From: Desulfobacterales bacterium
GTDB lineage: Bacteria > Desulfobacterota > Desulfobacteria > Desulfobacterales > C00003060
Direction: 5' to 3'
DNA length: 6,811 bases
Assembly (NCBI GenBank): GCA_030668505.1
Contig: DAOUTV010000093.1
Coordinates: forward strand, 1 to 6,811
Shown here one piece after another: positions 6,496 to 6,811 of this stretch. Position 1 is the stretch's first letter, and every line of letters begins with the position of its first letter. The position numbers and the translations under genes were made by a program. Under the pieces are notes generated by a model. It made no database searches, was not told the origin of the DNA, and saw only the letters and a list, made by a program, of their open reading frames with translations.

Positions 6496-6534
6496 GATTG
6501 GATTGCGGATTGCGGATTGCGGATTGCGGATTTA
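6496..6534. repeat. GATTGCG heptamer tandem array
   Basis: On the plus strand a partial unit GATTG (6496-6500) is followed by four perfect 7-bp units GATTGCG (6501-6528) and a decayed unit GATTTAT. The array touches the start codon of ylxP. It uses the same GATTGnn phase and ends in the same GATTT as the array in the truB-rpsO spacer, which suggests one repeat family. Confidence 0.9.
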
Positions 6535-6553
6535 TTTCGCAATCTGGAATCCG
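6513..6553. repeat. Imperfect hairpin within the heptamer array
   Basis: Arms 6513-6528 and 6538-6553 are inverted repeats matching at 14 of 16 positions, with a 9-nt AT-rich loop (GATTTATTT). On the transcript it lies just 5' of ylxP. There is no U-tract after it on the minus strand, so it is not an obvious terminator. The architecture (heptamer arm, AT-rich loop, inverted heptamer arm) repeats that of the truB-rpsO spacer. Confidence 0.75.
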
Positions 6554-6570
6554 TAATCGGTACAGGGGGT

Positions 6571-6607
6571 CTCAGAACCATTGTTCCAATTCCAACAATC
6601 ATCACGG
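6571..6607 (-). pseudogene. Relic of the ylxP 5' end
   Basis: Reads MIVGIGTMVLR after a GTG, against MVVGISTIVLR in the real ylxP. At DNA level 6571-6610 matches 6461-6500 at 31 of 40 positions with no gaps (offset 110 bp). Of the 12 compared codons, four differ only synonymously and three give conservative changes, the pattern of two coding copies that diverged under selection, not of a junk repeat. After about 12 codons the similarity ends; the frame then runs through the heptamer array and stops at the ylxP start in a different frame. It has no ribosome site and is not a functional gene. Chance similarity is unlikely but not excluded. Confidence 0.7.
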
Positions 6608-6635
6608 CTGATTTTGGATTGTACGTTTGGGGTTC

Positions 6636-6665
6636 ATTCCGCATTCCGAAATCCGCATTCCGAAA
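6636..6665. repeat. Heptamer/14-bp tandem repeat after infB
   Basis: Two perfect copies of TCCGCATTCCGAAA (6638-6651, 6652-6665), which break down into 7-bp units of the type ATTCCGC, ATTCCGA, AATCCGC. They are inverted relative to the GATTGCG array: 6648-6662 pairs with 6520-6534 at 13 of 15 positions, enclosing the ylxP relic. The 7-mer TTCATTC flanks the repeat on both sides (6633-6639 and 6666-6672), and the second copy contains the infB stop codon. Confidence 0.85.
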
Positions 6666-6666
6666 T

Positions 6667-6811
6667 TCATTCAAGGACAGGTTTGATCTCTTCCATTTCG
6701 TAACATTCCATTATGTCCTTGATCTTTATATCATTGTAGTTTTCGATGCCAATGCCGCATTCGTAGCCGCTTTGTACTTCTTTGATGTCATCTTTGAAGC
6801 GACGCAAGGAG
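6667..6811 (-). CDS. infB: Translation initiation factor IF-2, C-terminal end (5' part beyond window)
   Basis: The last 47 codons of infB. The peptide starts LRRFKDDIKEV and continues QSGYECGIGIENYNDIK, the highly conserved end of IF-2 domain C2, which binds the formyl-methionyl end of initiator tRNA. It finishes with KDIMECYEMEEIKPVLE and a TGA stop at 6667-6669. IF-2 is the GTPase that delivers initiator tRNA to the 30S subunit; its G domain lies outside the window. The stop codon falls in a 7-bp direct repeat flanking the adjacent heptamer array, so the extreme C-terminus borders repeated DNA. Confidence 0.97.
   Translation of the reverse strand, partial: SLRRFKDDIKEVQSGYECGIGIENYNDIKIKDIMECYEMEEIKPVLE

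Noticed and set aside
6492..6674. 60-codon minus-strand open frame spanning the infB-ylxP spacer
   Set aside because: It starts at a TTG inside infB, has no ribosome site, and is made up of the heptamer repeats and the ylxP relic. It is an artefact of repeats that lack stops.

Overview
The window reads almost entirely on the minus strand as one conserved bacterial translation and RNA-metabolism cluster. In transcription order (right to left) it holds the 3' end of infB, ylxP (DUF503), rbfA, truB, rpsO, pnp, an M16 zinc protease, dut, and the 5' part of a YycJ/WalJ-type metallo-beta-lactamase-fold gene that runs off the left edge. This order, especially pnp followed by an M16 protease and dut, with DUF503 between infB and rbfA, fits Desulfobacterota (the former Deltaproteobacteria). 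That lineage call is inferred from gene order and protein character, not from a marker comparison. All genes look intact apart from the two cut by the window edges.

Layout: most junctions are tight. ylxP/rbfA overlap in GTGA, rbfA/truB abut as TAGATG, pnp and the protease are 5 nt apart, protease/dut abut as TAAATG, and dut overlaps the next gene. Only three spacers exceed 100 nt: infB-ylxP (about 170 nt), truB-rpsO (133 nt) and rpsO-pnp (175 nt). There is no gene-free stretch over 300 nt. I see no convincing intrinsic terminator or sigma70-type promoter. Strong Shine-Dalgarno sequences precede rpsO and pnp, the two genes that follow long spacers, while the tightly packed genes appear to rely on translational coupling.

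Function: IF-2 loads initiator tRNA, RbfA matures the 30S subunit, TruB makes pseudouridine 55 in tRNA, S15 is an early 16S rRNA binder, and PNPase degrades RNA. The downstream genes serve protein processing (M16), dUTP removal (dut) and a probable nuclease-type hydrolase.

The interesting material is in the spacers. Two of them (truB-rpsO and infB-ylxP) carry hairpin-forming arrays with a 7-bp period, and the arrays are entangled with duplicated gene ends. A 66-bp tandem duplication copies the last codons of truB plus the spacer, with the copies differing inside the stop codon. A diverged copy of the first codons of ylxP sits 110 bp upstream of the real start between inverted heptamer arrays. 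A 7-bp sequence overlapping the infB stop is repeated on the far side of a small array. The third spacer (rpsO-pnp) contains no such repeat but can fold into a compact three-way-junction RNA upstream of pnp, which may be a regulatory leader.
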